Origin: Zerene cesonia
Lineage: Eukaryota > Arthropoda > Insecta > Lepidoptera > Pieridae
Assembly (NCBI RefSeq): GCF_012273895.1
Contig: NC_052106.1
Span: 744,001 to 808,000, forward strand
Direction: 5' to 3'
Length of the DNA: 64,000 nt
Position numbers and translations under genes: made by a program. Shown one piece after another: positions 24,256-38,530 of the stretch (positions within the stretch are counted from its first letter, which is position 1; each line of letters opens with the position of its first letter). Under the pieces are notes generated by a model, which was given only the letters and a program-made list of their open reading frames with translations, was not told the DNA's origin and searched no databases.

Positions 24256-24776
24256 GTATGAAGATTGATTAAAATAAATAAAGAATTACTTGAAATTACA
24301 ATGGATTTGAAAGCACGTACCAACACCAAATCAAGGAGGCATGTAAAAATGTCCGTCTTACGATATATAATAAGAAATATATGTAAATGTTATACCATTA
24401 AAATTAAATATTTCCTCTTACATTTATTTTGCAATCGAACAAAACGGCGCTGTCGGGCTCGTGTTTATTTCCATTACTATGGCGCTTATAAAAGTTTAAA
24501 AATACACGATACAAAAAAATTAACAACGTCTATTGCATAATTGAATTCACAATCCGTATCATAAAAACGCAGATTATTAGAAAATTACATTGAAATTATA
24601 TTTTAAAGCGAGGAAACATAAACATTTACGAGCTGAATTTGTTGCAGGGAAAGCGAACGATATCGACCCTCGTGTGAGATAAACAGGAACCTGACATTAT
24701 CACCTACGCGCCTAATAAAACATTGAATATATAAAACATAAATATTATTTGTGAAGCGAATAAAAATATTGTACAC

Positions 24777-24993
24777 TATTATTATAAACGCGAGTAAACG
24801 CGCGTGTTTATTTATTTATGTGTTCTTTCATGTTGCAGCGAAGCTATTTTATACATAGTACGATTTTTCGTATCTGCAGATAATTAAAAAAGCTACAGAT
24901 TTGCATAAAACACTTCTTACAGCGATGAAATACGTCATCCCCCTTGGGAATACACTTTGAATACGCGGGCGAAGCGACAGGAGGAAAGCTAGT
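24777..24993 (+). mobile_element. Degraded Helitron-type element
   Basis: It begins near ATTATTATAAACGCGAG and ends GGAGGAAAGCTAGT, with an ATACGCGGGCGAAGCGACAG block just upstream of the end. The internal CAGATAATTAAAAAAGC region is diverged. The terminal words rather than the interior support the call. Confidence 0.5.
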
Positions 24994-25954
24994 ATTGCGT
25001 GGGCTTTAGTGATTGCGAAATTTTAAAAATAAATGCTTTTGAATTATATATACAGACGCGATTTATAATTGATAATCATTTCGCATCAAATAAGCATAAA
25101 AGAGTAACTATTCATAATCAGTTAAACCAAAAAAAAATTAGTTATTTATTCTTCTTGTACCATTTGGCATCAAGATAAAAAGGAAGGGAAACTCTTAACA
25201 CCCAAAATTTGTACAAATTCAACCACCCGTCAAAGGACAAAATGCACACCAATAAACTACGTAGTAGGCTGATCTAAATGTTCAGTTGCTCCATTTAACT
25301 AAATACATACAATAATATAAACAACCATTCCGAATATGACGTCACAAGCGCAATTGCCATTCTATTAAAGGACACGATAACACATCGTGACACCAGACGA
25401 CAAATCAATGAAACAAACAATAAATAAAATAATTTACACCCGCGATAACCCAACCTAAATCGTAACACGCGTCCACGGTTCACCTAACTACGACGATATT
25501 TGAGATATCTTCATTGATGAGCGACAATTTGAATCGAAATCACTGCGATAATAACGCAATTGCACGACGCAATTAATTGGCCAGCATTAGCTAAATTTAC
25601 AAAAGATGATAAAATTATAACACGTTCTAGTTGTTAATGAACTTATATATAATAAAACAATATATATATATATCATCATCATCTTAAAGTGAAAGAATAA
25701 TTTAAAAACGTTAATATTCAGCTAAAATCAATAGAAGTAGGACCATTAATTCGTACTGCCAAATCAATCAAAGAGACACGTTTTCTAAAAACATCCATTA
25801 ACATAATAAACATAGCTTAAAAAACTAATACACACGCTCAAATTATAGAATTGAAACTAAATTGTCTTACTTGCTCCTAATATAAAATATTCGCAACGAA
25901 ATTATTAAATCCTTATGATCCTAATCAGGACAAACTCTTAAAATTATTATATTT

Positions 25955-26095
25955 TTTCCGATCCGCGACGAGTATACAAAGTTTGAATCAAATCTGTCCG
26001 TTTCAAATGGGTCAAAATCGAATATCAAGGAGTCTGTTACATATAAACAAACAATCATAACGATTACATACAAACAGGTGAAGCGCGCTGAAAAA
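25955..26095 (-). repeat. Interspersed repeat family E copy
   Basis: CCGCGACGAGTATACAAAGT, TTGAATCAAATCTGTCCG, CAAATGGGTCAAAATCG and ACATACAAACAGGTGAAGCG match the copy at 1850 in the same orientation. Confidence 0.5.
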
Positions 26096-26676
26096 AAGAA
26101 CCCTAAAGTTACGTAGTATGTAACATGAAAATCACAGCGCCATTCGAGTGCAATAACAACCAATCAAGTGGGATCACGGCCGGCGCAGGAGTGCGCCGAT
26201 CCACGATCTACAATGTTGTCACACAGATGCGAACACTCCGCGCCCCGCGCGCGATACAATGCCGTTTACGGCAACCCGATCTCATCTACATACACCTGAC
26301 CGCAAGGCGAGACGCATCACACAATTTTGAATCGTACAACATGCTCGCTATGGCATAGGTTTGTGTGCATTTCGGAGATCTGGTTTATGATTTTATGATC
26401 ATTCGCCGCGCCGCGTACAATGATATCCAGTGAATCGTGAACGCAGACGAGTTTTCTTACATAATATTAGTCGCTTTGTAGTTCTCATGATTTGCACATT
26501 TGTATTTGTTTGCAATTCCTTAATGGAAGAAATGCAATTCTAATCTAAAAATATATATTGTAGCTGGAGAACGCTGACGATGTAAAACTAGGTGATTATA
26601 AAACGAACCTCCGCATGTATAAAGCTCAATGAAAAAAATTAGAAACATGCAAGTATTAAAAGCGATATATTCGTAT

Positions 26677-26701
26677 ATATATATATATATANNNNNNNNN
26701 N
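26677..26701. repeat. (TA)n run ending in a 10-N gap
   Basis: A TATATATA run (26677-26691) ends in ten N (26692-26701), so the true microsatellite length is unresolved. Confidence 0.85.
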
Positions 26702-26905
26702 CCAATAAAAATATTCGAAATCGGTCCAGAAATTCCTGAAAATAGCGCGTCCAAGAAAATAATCGCGCGGTAGTACATCTTTTTTAGTTTAGTCAGGTCA
26801 AACTGCACATAGTGTGCAAATTTGATTAAAATCGGTTGAGTAGTTTAGGAGACCATCGTGGACAAACAAGGTGATACGTAATTCATATATGTATATTAAG
26901 ATTAC
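26702..26905 (+). repeat. Composite repeat remnant
   Basis: AAATATTCGAAATCGGTCC AG resembles the body of the element at 40941. It is followed by GTCAAACTGCACATAGTGTG, ATTAAAATCGGTTGAGTAGT and GGAGACCATCGTGGACAAAC, strings typical of a different lepidopteran non-autonomous element. The left limit is the assembly gap. Confidence 0.45.
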
Positions 26906-27969
26906 AGGCTATTAGCTAACCAATGACGAACACGGGATCGGAACGAATAAAAATTTTACATTAATTTTAATCGACAACCCCCTAATAAATCACTTTGTAT
27001 TCTCCTACACGGGGAAACTAGCTGCGAAGGCACTAACGCACAAAGATTATCATAAAAGCATTTTTTTCCAACAATCTATCGATACAGAACGCAATAAATC
27101 GCAATGCCCATTTAAATGCAGTCACCATTGCCTTAACTAGCATTAATTGACTTCCAACTAGAATTTATGCGACCAGAGTCATACGCGTACTCTAGCGTAC
27201 TGTTGGGAATGTATGTGAGCTGCTATGGGACCATATGACATGTACCATATGCTATAACACACCTAGAATTACAGAAAACTAGCTCCAAACTAGACTATGC
27301 TGGAAAAGCGTCCCGGAGAAAACGTATACTACATATTTGATTCGCCATGCTTTGTTTGTTACCAATTTTTAAGATGCATTGGAAACTATGTTTATATTAG
27401 TTTTTAGGTGATAATAAATCCTTACAATCCTTAAATGCTGTATGCATTTATAATCTCAGACATCAAAAAAAGAAGAAGTTTACAAATCCACTGTAATTAA
27501 TTTTTTGTTTGTTATATCAGATCTTGCGAATGGGTGAACCGATTCTGATAATTCATTTTTATTTGAAAGCTTGTGCCGCCTGTGTATTCTCGTTTGAATG
27601 GTTAAGTTCTGACACTTTGAAAGCGGTTTAGTTTTATCTGTTCTCCTGGTATATAGTCATTCTAAAATTTGTTTTTCACCCTTGCTTACGTTTACCTTTA
27701 CTTAACGATAAAGTAGTAGTTACGACTAGTCTTCCCTCAGTTCAGCGAGCTCAATATGCCTACGCGCAGCAAATGACAGACAAGACACACTCGTGAACAA
27801 AACACGCGTTCGTTTATTATCTCTCTTGTGTTTACAGTTGCGCTGTATGGCCTGCGCGGGCGCCGCCGAGTCGCCAACACGCGAGCGCTTGGATAATTCA
27901 TAAGAACCCAACGATTAGGGTTGTCGCGTCAGCGTCGTTAAAAATGTTCTCAAATGATCTACGATATTT

Positions 27970-28110
27970 TCTTTCCTTTTCCCTCACCCCATAAAAGCGG
28001 GCAGCGCATTCGCAGAGGTACTACTTTTGCGAATGTTTATGGGCGGTGGTGATCGCTTACCATCCGGCGAACCACCAGCTCAGTTGCCCCCTATGACATA
28101 AAAAAAAAAG
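27970..28110 (+). mobile_element. SINE-like family A, 5'-truncated copy
   Basis: CTTTCCTTTTCCCTCACCCC, GGCGGTGGTGATCGCTTACC, CATCCGGCGAACCACCAGC, TCAGTTGCCCCCTATGACAT and a terminal A10 tail identify a plus-strand, 5'-truncated member. The intact A tail suggests a fairly young insertion. Confidence 0.75.
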
Positions 28111-31100
28111 ATATACCTGTTATCTCATCAAATACTATGTGCAATTCATCTTTCATTGATATATCTTAAATGAGACTTTTTATTGTACATTTAAGTTTTT
28201 GAAACAAAACTTATATTTAATTTATGGCTCTGTTATTACTACAACGTTGTCAAAAACATTTTTAAGTAAATTTATTGCACATGAAACCAAATATAGATAT
28301 ATTTATAATTAAATAAAACAGAACCTTTTTGTACTTTAACCCAAATCAAATATTATAATAAATATTATACTATTACTTTTTATTAACGTATCATTAACGA
28401 GAGAAAGATGCGACTCACCAGCAACGTTAATTTATCTTACGTCTTGTTATTACTTATCTATAAGGTGGCACCCCTATTTGGCGTACGGCACCGATTTGTG
28501 GAGGACAACGTTTCCGGGCTTCCTTATCTGCTTTTATAGCCAACCTAAAATGGTAGTATTATAATGTAAGGCTTCGAATCAAAATCATTTATCATCGTCG
28601 AGTAGCGGTATCCATCAAAAAAAAAAAACGCGCGACACGGTTGGAATTATGCAAATATGGTTATCATACGGGCGATTTGTTAAGTGGCGAACATACATTT
28701 TAATGTTTCGTGTGTCTCTATCTATCTAGAGCTACATTTCAATGCAATTAGGGACGAAATTATAGGCCAAAAAATAATACGGCCAGTTTATATCGTTTAG
28801 AAAAACTCATTAGATCCAACCAAGTAAATACATCAACACACAAATTAAAAAACCTTTCAAATTGTTAAAGATGAACTCTTAAAAAGCAATAAAAAAATTA
28901 GCATCAAACCATCAACTCTCTTTATTCACATAACATAAAGACAAAATGACAGCGCGAAGTCGCGAAACGACCCATTTTAATGGTCCATATTGGTGCTGAA
29001 TAAAAACTGGAGTCGTTTAGACCTGTTCCTGCAGGACCGCTGGCGCCTCGCTTTTGTTATTGCTTGCGTTGACCAGGCAAAGGGCATAAAACATCAAAAC
29101 GTAAATAACTTTCGCGCTCAACTTTAACGAGCCTCTCGAAAAAATCGCTTACGTCTTTAGGCAATTTACATTCGCAACAGATCACTCGCGAGATTGCGAT
29201 CGTGAGATTTGTTCGCTGTTCTCATTTCTACGCAAAAATTAATTATTCAACGTCCGTTACGCGCCGCGTTTGCGAATGTCACAGCGCTGAATCGACATAA
29301 ACATTCATCGGAGAGAAAAAAGGCACGTCATAACGTTCTCAGTGAGCGTTTCCAGTGATACATACAGTCATGTCCGATGTCATGTCTCGTCCTATGGTGG
29401 GCGATGGTGAAAAAATCTTGTCATCCCAATATGGACGCAGCTACGTGCTCGGACACTACCGTTTGCGATTATCTCACGGCCCGTAGAATAGGGCCATGTG
29501 GGAATAATTGCATCCGAACTAAGTAGCAAATACGTAAAAAGCAAACAAACCATATTCTGTAGTCACGGAGTACCCGGTCGTGCGCGATGCAAATGATAAG
29601 TTTTTAGATAAAAGCACAAGACGTGGATATGATATTACTTAACTATGGAACCAGTTAGTAATAATGGAGGCTGCGTGCACAGAGTTTCTATAATTAGACG
29701 GAGTTGAGGTAAAACGTGCGACAGAGTAGTTACTGCTAATGTAGAAATGTATGCTAGGGCTAAGGTACAAACCGCACTGTGAAACTTTAAACACTTGAAA
29801 CATTGTAATTTGTAATCTTATTAAGTTGCAAAATGTACGGTGATGCAAAAATTACAAAGCTGTGGTGAAAGGTATTCTATATATTTACAATTTATAACAT
29901 ATTTTTATTCAAATGCAGTGTGTGTTTTGTGTAATCGTGTGTCACAAAATCTTACATTTTTAGCATATTGTATTAATATAATTTGTATTTTTATTATCTT
30001 CTTTCCCTTTATTATTGTGATTCCGCATTGCATGTCACGTTTGAACCTTACATACGAGCACTTTCTTGAATGAAAATTGCAAAATACCAGAGACATGTCC
30101 GCGACTCGGCGCAGGACAAATACGACGAAACTGTTTGCAGCAAAAACAAACAAAGAATTCTATAATCAAGCACAGGAAATTACTAATGGGCAGAGTGACC
30201 GTTGATCAAAATAATTGTTAAAGAAAGTCGTTACGAACTTGCAAGTCCGTTTTTGCCATTGAATTTTCTTTGTAACCTCAATACGGCATCAATGTCCGAG
30301 GCAGCTTACAGTAATTAACCAGTAAAGGCATTTTAATACGCATGATAACAGAACCCGTGGTGCTTACGACTCGAGTAGGTAATAAATATTAATGACCAGT
30401 CTTGACGCCTTTTTTGACTTGTGTAAGACGCAAACAGAAATCTAAGCGGATAAAAACTGGGAATACTGAACGCTTTTAAAAAACATCGTTTTATTTTCAT
30501 GTGATTATAGCCGAAAGCCGAGGTGTATCAAGATGCTGAGACCCATAAACGAAAAACGGACCGGTTTGTATTATCGATGGCGAGCCGCGATAGGGGGCAA
30601 GGCGCCTGCCCGCCGACCACCGCCGTCAGAATAATTGGAAGCCACAGGACTTCACACCATCCTTGCAACCATTGACCCAAACACCTGCTCCCTCTCGCTC
30701 CCACTCGCCCCAACTTGCATTATGTAGACAAGAATGCACTGCGGGAGGAACGCATCTCCGTAAATGGTTATAGCACTTGACGATTCGAATCGAAAATTGG
30801 AATCAACATAATGTATGATATGAGAGCGGAATTTGGAACGTTAGATGTAATCGAAATTGTATATTTTCGTTATAATGAGAACGTTTTAGTGTCTTACGTT
30901 TGTTTTTCATTCATATACAATATACATGATGTCGGTTGGATTTGGTCTGCAAAGACTGCAGAAGGATTAAATATATTAAGTTGGGTTCGCAAGGTCGTCG
31001 ACCCAACGAGACGTCGCGGAATCTAGGGAGAGAATGAGTATTTCGGTCCGAACGGATGTTCATAGGCTTCCTCGGCAGTAAATCCACAAAATATATAAAT

Positions 31101-33078
31101 AACTCGACGTTAAAACAGCATAAACTCCACTGACTTTTATGACGGAGGCAGTCGATAAGACTTTACGATTGTACCGATTATGCCCATTCAACATTTATAG
31201 GCCAATGTAGAAAAGACTAGAAACTTTGTTACATTTCTATAGAAGAGATATATCCTAGGGTAGTGTTATGAAACTAGACAGGGCTCTTGCTAAAGTGGTC
31301 GCCATTTGCCAAAGGCGTCAGCGACAACAATGTATTAAGCAGATTTAAGTATTCACTAGAAAGCCAACAAGTTAAAGCTTATATTTGCAATCGACTTGCA
31401 ACGAAAGCTCACAGTAAGATTCACAGAATTTCTCATTGCCCCAAGTAACTGAGCTTGAATTTCGAATTCCGAGAGCAAACATCAAAAGCGAGTATATTTA
31501 AATAAACAGTATAAAATATGTTTACATTAAACTGCATTTCCCTGAGGCCCGAACTGAATTCTAGCTACACAATGACGACTGCAACTAATCAAAACTGGAT
31601 TTTGAAGGCATTATTTTTACCTCACCGGTGATTAAATGCCAATTGACCGCAATAAAGAAACTCGTAGCAATAAATAGTGTTTTAAGCGGATCGATTCACA
31701 AAATACACATAAAGCAGATTTAACGCCAGCTACCAGGGCAACATAAAAAGATAAGAACAAGAGGTGCGATCTTAATAAAAGCGTGGGAGTAAAGTGTGGG
31801 CTGGTCGAAGCCCCCGACTAATTAAAAAGATTTTGTAAGCTGTCAACGAGAGATAAGATTCACTTTGATGTCGCCGCTTACATATTAAAGAATTAAGCTG
31901 AGCGATTTCAACTAAAACTGTAATCCTAATTCAATTAGAATTAAAATATCTTTATAAAGCCGTTTGAGATAAGTCATTTAAGTCGTTAATTTTGCTTCCA
32001 TTTTGTAATTAATCAATAAGGAATAGAAAGTTACAGCAATTTAATTACAACACTTGTATAATTGTGCTATTTGGGTAACACTACTTTGACTAGGAATCGA
32101 GTTAAGATCGGTTAAACGTTCGAATCCACATTGGCAATCTTATAATACATACAAAAAAACTCATAAGTTTGCCCATTTAAATAAATTTAAGCATTCCTCT
32201 AATTATTGCACTGGTTTCAAACAACATAATTAGAATTTAGCAGTCTTCACAAAGAAGCGTCCATTTAAATGAAATTTTGCAACATGACCAAAAGCAGAAC
32301 TTAAATTCTTTTAAATACATTTATTCCAATGAGCGGTAGGTATACTTTTTATTTCCTTCTCTCATTTCATGTGCTGTTTAATGGTTATTACTATGTGATA
32401 ACTTTTTGCGATCTTTTTTAATATCAACCAACTAAACGATCACAGAAAACGCGATCTACGCAACAGCCCTTAATACAATCATAAATAAATCTATCTATCT
32501 CTATTGAGCTCTACCTATTTTAAAAATTTATCAGTACAGAGTCTATTATAGTTTAAAATCCATAGAATATTTTCGCTTAAGAAATACAGAACAGTTCTTT
32601 AGCATCATTATTATGATATACATATTATGTTAGATAAAGTCTGATTGAATTTATAATTGTTTGAGTTTGAGAAGCAAAACGTTTATTAGAAATATTAATG
32701 CATTTATATCTATGAGAATCACAAACTGCATCCCTAATGTTGGTGTTGAATCAAAATGTTAGTAAATTAGCGGATAATTTGAAAGGCTGCGAGGGCACTG
32801 TTGTATGGAATAGCAAGCAACACATTAAACGCATTAAAACCTATAGAAACAAAAGGCACCCAGGATGAGATCATCGCAATCTCACCGACAATTGCAAGAC
32901 AAATATTTGGAACAATGTGTGTCACTTTGATTAGAACGTGCCTCGGCTCAATTGTCGCATTGTACCTACTGATAATTCGCAAAAGACAATTGGGTATTAT
33001 ATGGATCAAATACACGGACCATAACGAGCCATGCACTTTTATTTTGCCGATTTTAGCCTTTTTTAATTAGGTAATGCT

Positions 33079-33104
33079 AACAATCTTGATTGATCAAGAT
33101 TGTT
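33079..33104. other. Short inverted repeat (12-bp arms, 2-nt spacer)
   Basis: AACAATCTTGAT and ATCAAGATTGTT are perfect reverse complements separated by TG. It lies just after the stop codon of the double-open region at 32780-33070. No downstream T-run or other context gives it a role. Confidence 0.55.
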
Positions 33105-33238
33105 GACATAAAATTATTTCAGTATCATAGGGCATAGGCTAGGGAAATTATTCACAAAGCTTACTTCATATTTTGTTTTCATGTCGGTATATAACAAATG
33201 TTAAACCTTAACCTCTCCGTATATCCTACTATCCTACT

Positions 33239-33443
33239 TCCTACTAATATTATAAATACGAAAGTTTGTAAGGATGTGTGTATGGTTGTTGCTCATTCAC
33301 GCATAAATTACTGAACCGATTGCAATGAAAATTGGTACTTAGGTACACAGCTGGGCAACTGGAATAACATATACGCAACTTTTTATCCTGATATTCCTAC
33401 GGGATACGGACTTACGCGGGTGAATCCGCAAGGCGCAGCTAGT
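33239..33443 (+). mobile_element. Lep1-type Helitron, near full length
   Basis: It starts TCCTACTAATATTATAAATA and ends AAGGCGCAGCTAGT. CTGAACCGATTGCAATGAAA, GGAATAACATATACGC and ATATTCCTACGGGATACGG lie inside. It is very similar to the copies at 2230 and 18277, implying a common recent source. Confidence 0.85.
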
Positions 33444-36400
33444 TTAAATCTAAAAATGTAAGCTTATTTCAAATTTTCTAACCTAAACACGATATTCTCC
33501 AATAAAGAATAACTCGTGATTAATAACGGTCATTTAAAGTCATCTTTTAAAACCCAAACCCACGTATGTCACCTCTCTTAACGACGTATAGAGGTGATAA
33601 ATAAACCAAATTTTTTCTAACCACGGTGCACAATGGTTTCTCTAACGAAAGGATTCGGTCCGGGCCGGGTTCCGTAATGAGGCCCTTTGTGAGTCCGCGA
33701 GACGGGAAATCATTATTTAACCGTAGCCAATGTACACTCGAATGAAAAAGTGAATAGAGAGAACGACAACAACGTCCCTTGTGTTCAGGCTTCATTTTAA
33801 TACGTATTCACGGTCTGGGAACCGATTGGACTTTTTACTTCGATGTTTAATGTTGTGCCTAAAATTGTATCAGAGCATTTGTAAAGAACACTCGGGATAT
33901 ATGTAAGATGTTATGAGAGCTTGCAATGGAAGAATCAATAAAGAACTGAACAGTATGTGGAGAATTGTGAATTTTTATCTAATAAGTACGTACCTATATA
34001 ATTTATTGTAACTTACAAAATTCTTATTTCGATACTTTCATAAATTATTTAATGAAGATAAAAGTTTAAAAGAATTGATATAAACATTCAAATATTCCGC
34101 ACAGTTCGCTTTTATCACAAGTCATACTCGACTAATTAAAATTGCTATAAATTCAACGAAGCGGGTCCAGGCAGTATAAAGGGGACTAACGGAACTTATT
34201 ATAAATATTCCGCGAAATCCGGCGAACTTTACCGGATGCGGGATGTATAAATACGATGTGAACTCAGGCGCCTAATATGATCCTTGCGAAATAAATTTCA
34301 TATTTAATAAGACGCCATTTATCAAGCATTTGAAGATAACCGCTGCCTTTCGACGTTGGAAATATCTCTGATATTTTTGAAATTGTCAATCACGAAGCCA
34401 CACAATTAAATTCTCATTTCTTTTACATTTCACTTGACGTTTTCGATGTATTTATTATTAGCCAGCCTTTTGCCGCTTATATCTACTTAGATTTTTCAAA
34501 TTTTATAACTCCAATACAACTGATCTAAACATTGATTTTTCTATGGGCTTAAATTTCGATTTCCTTCTTGATTTTTGCTTAAAATCGGGTTCTTCAAGAG
34601 AAGAGTTCTTTCTAGAGATCTTCTAGAGATGTGCGCTCTATCTTAGACCACGTCTTAGCAGGTGAGATCGCGACGTAGCGCTTTCCTATTGACCAATAAA
34701 AAATCGAACGCATTTAAAACATAAAATTAATAAATTCATTTGACAACGAAGAACTTACACCATAAATAAAACTCAATATCCAATACAGTACTTCTGTCGG
34801 TCAGTGTACATTTACATTTTTAATTTATAAGGTGTCCACGGTTTGTTTAGAGTGGACGTTACGCCCACGCAAACTTTCATTCCGACCATCAGGTTTGTGA
34901 CTTGGCAATAAAATTCGTGATTTAGACATTTTTAACAAACTCGAATTAGACTGCACCTTTATCACAAATACTTTACGAAACAGAGACGGTATAATGGCGT
35001 TGTTTAGTGTAGGTTTCATTCACACTTCTACATCTATTCGTATCTATACTACATCTATATCTATGTTTTAGGATACTGCAATATAATACCGTTTTTTTAA
35101 TTTATTCTGTGTATGTTTCAATGAAACTTGTATTTTACAGCCTTCAAATAAAACAGAAAAATAAAATCAAAACTCAATAATAAAGACGATGAAAAGGAAA
35201 AAAAATGTATATTTTTTCAGAATGCTATAACGCAGAACACTTCTTTTTAATCTAGATCCCTCTTGAAATACCCTCACCCCAACTACAAATAGCAAATTCA
35301 AAAACAAAAGTATAAACAAACCGGTTAAGTAGTAATATCCTCAGTAATCCATGCTGGCGCCTCGCGTCACTCATTATGACTGACGGACATCCAAATGAAG
35401 ATTGACTTTAAGATGAATTGTTTATGATACAACTACAAACTAGTTTCGGATCATTTCACTTATGAATATGGACCCTATTCTACTGTGAAACAATGTGTAA
35501 TTAGATACTCTTTGAATGGTGTCTACGATTTTACTATTGGCTTATTACAAATCAAACAATATTAAATAGGGTTCGTGTGATTTAAGTTTCTTGATTATAT
35601 ATTATTTTATTTGAAGGCGGAGGTTCTCATCACTGACCCTACTGCCTTTATGTGCTTTTTTAAAATAAATTTTATATAAATATAATCAATATAAAGATAT
35701 ATACATATAAATATTTTATTTCAATAAACATTCTAATAAGCATGTTTGAAATATTAAGAGAAATTTAAAGCGAAATACAAGAAATACTTAATTACATATA
35801 GCTCACATAAAAGAACAAGAATAATACAAAACAATAAATGGCAATTAATCTGCCATATATAAAACTCGTTAAGTGTCTGTCCTTTCAACAGCCAGACTTT
35901 GATCTTAATCTAAACTTGAATCTCAGTATAAACAGATTTTCAAAGCAATTTAATCGCCTAACAAAAGCCAAAATTAATCTAAACTATATATCATACATTA
36001 GTTGTATAGGTTTATACAGTTAATTAATAATTAACAATGTTTAAGAAGTACAACCTGTAAGACTGGTTATGCTATAGGTTTGAATTTCACATTTTGACGT
36101 ATCTAAAAATACCTATATACATTACCATACACCTTATTATTCAGGCACATAAAAAGAGACATAAAACAATTCAAAGAATATGCGACGATACTGAAAGACG
36201 CAGTGACTATACATTCGTATACACCCACCGTTCACATCACCGTTATACATCACACACACACACGATAACAGCCATTTAGAACAATAAAACAGCCCAATAC
36301 AACCGGAACAAATCCACTCTATCCCCTGCACAGGAAACATCGCCATAAACCAGAACTCACGAATTTCATATCAGTCAACTTTTACACTAGCAAACATTAC

Positions 36401-36849
36401 GGGGCACGACACGATAAGTCGGTAACGACGATAAGTTGCGAAAGAGTTGTGTGCTGAAAGCATATCACACAATCAAACTATTGTGAGTGTTACAGTGGTT
36501 ATTAATTACCTTTCCCTTTCGTAATAGTTTTTTAAAGAGCTTAATCGTAATATGTTATTATCGCTCTGGTTAACGATCAATAATAATTTACATTAACACA
36601 ATTGACAAATACTAAAGAAAGCTCTAAGTACATATTATATAACAAACAAGTAGGTACTTATTAAAGTACGGGGCGAAAACCTCAATTTAAAATCCACCTA
36701 CGAAAGAATCTCTTAATTTTTACCTCAACCTAAAAATCTACATTTTAACATACGTTTCCAAATCATTTCAGGACATATACGATTAAATATACTGATGTGT
36801 ATATCATTTACAATACAATAGATATTATTATGTTTCTCTAAGCGTGACA

Positions 36850-37021
36850 ATGTCTAGGGGCCACTGAAAACCAGCGCTGTGAGCATAGCTGCAGGACGAA
36901 TTGAGCTGAGTAAGCTTCCCTTTTTCAAGATCGCCCTATCGAGCAATTTTTTTTATTATTAATATTATTATTTTTGTTTTGTCCTTGAAATAAATGCATT
37001 TTCTTTCATTCTTTCTTTCTA
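36850..37021 (+). mobile_element. LINE-like 3' tail
   Basis: GGGGCCACTGAAAACCAGCG, GCATAGCTGCAGGACGAATT, GAGCTGAGTAAGCTTCCC and ATCGCCCTATCGAGCAATTT lead into a T/AT-rich stretch, GTCCTTGAAATAAATGC and a terminal CTTTCTTTCTTT run. This has the look of the 3'-UTR of a non-LTR retrotransposon with a simple-repeat tail. No reverse-transcriptase coding sequence is present, so the insertion is 5'-truncated. Confidence 0.5.
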
Positions 37022-38530
37022 AATAACCTGGAATACGTTTGATAAGCACATCATTCTACATATTACATAACAACGCTTAGCGACTTCAGCGCGTAAGCCT
37101 CTTAGGGACAAATTATGACCCCTCAGAACTCGGTAATTGTACCCATATCGAATCCCATTCACCACGCGAGCTATGTCGATGGCTACAGGCACTAATCTGA
37201 TTTATGCATACCAATGTGTTCAGAATAATAATCCTCTTAAACGCGACACGGCAATATTTTAAGTTATTAGACAAATATGGGTACATCGCATAAAAAAGGA
37301 TAGAAAAACATTTTGAGGGATCAGGATGGATCGAAGTTGGTTTGGCTGGTCGGGGTAGGAATAAGTTTTTTAAATTTAATCATGATTTAAAACGAGTTCT
37401 AATTTACTTTACTTAGTAGGGAATGTTATTTGTTTTATTAGATACGCAAGGCATAATCGTATACACACATATAAGTTAATTATACCTGTTATAATAGTAA
37501 AAAAATAAGATGGCTCAGAAATAAAATTTAAAAGGGTACTGTACTACGGCTTTCATAATAGAATATTGCAATCCTAGCCAATATGAAATATACCTAATAC
37601 AAACCAAGATAATTTAAAATCCAGTTCCAAGCAAGCAGGCGATGTTAAAGGTCACACCCGATCTCAGTACGTCAGAACGTCAATACAAAATGAACACCTG
37701 CTTCAGAAATCCAGTCAGTTCACAATCTAAGCGTCTGTACGAGCCATGGCAGTGATATCAATAACGCATTAATATCCATACCATTGTGTTCTCGAAAAGC
37801 ATTAGCTGCCCACATACCATCTGAAGAAATCCAACGAAACCCGTCAATCACGAGCTATTCATTTCGTACAATAACCACTCCATCTGTATGTAGATAGCGC
37901 GATGACATTGTACTTGTATTCATTTATTTTTATCTTGAATGTTCGTCTCTCGCTATTATTGGACCGAGATTATTTAAAACTTCATAATCTTACTCATACT
38001 ATCTTTTAATAGCATTAAGATCTTACTTTTTTTCTGTCATAAACTCCATATTTAAATAACTTAATAAATAGCATAACAAGATAGTTTTCCATATGCCATA
38101 GAAACAGAATTTTCCAAAAATTTAATACCAAGAGTTTTAACCTACACATTATTATTATTTGAAATCATGTGTTACAGGCGATACAAAAACTTAAAACGCA
38201 CGGAAATTATTAATACCCTATATCCTGCCCTAGACGTAACATTACCAAAGAGTTCAAATAAGTTTTAATAAAAGTTACACGTTTCCGAAAACAATTCAAA
38301 CTACTAATTAGGTTCAAAAGGGATTGTACATATTAAAATTCAAGAAACGCTCCTCATATCCGGTTTCTCACAAATAATAATCAGATTATCCAGTAACGGA
38401 CCGCAATTAGCACTTATTAGCATTAACAATTACTAATCATTAACTTCCAATTTTTATACACTTTGAAAAAACATTTTTTGTAAATTATGGAGCACGCACT
38501 GGGAAATGAGGCAAATGTTATTTCTTATGT

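Larger units (their letters stand above)
17993..33238. other. Gene-free stretch, repeats and GC islands
   Basis: No recognisable gene. Repeats listed separately are at 18277, 18609, 20614, 22220, 24051, 24777, 25955, 26702 and 27970. GC-rich islands stand out at about 19540-19700, 21970-22090, 26120-26350, 27840-27900, 29220-29480 and 30540-30720. Each is open for 50-80 codons in some frame but resembles no family I know. I see nothing assignable in the remaining AT-rich sequence, including about 19,060-20,600, 20,790-22,000, 22,370-24,050, 28,120-29,200 and 31,030-32,750. Confidence 0.65.

Noticed and set aside
30528..30713. Minus-strand frame with a signal-peptide-like LWLPIILTAVVGGQA
   Set aside because: It has no ATG start (opens with TTG after an in-frame stop) and no good donor or acceptor to make it an exon.
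32110..32145. B-box-like GTTCGAATCCA
   Set aside because: No matching A box at proper spacing and no foldable cloverleaf.
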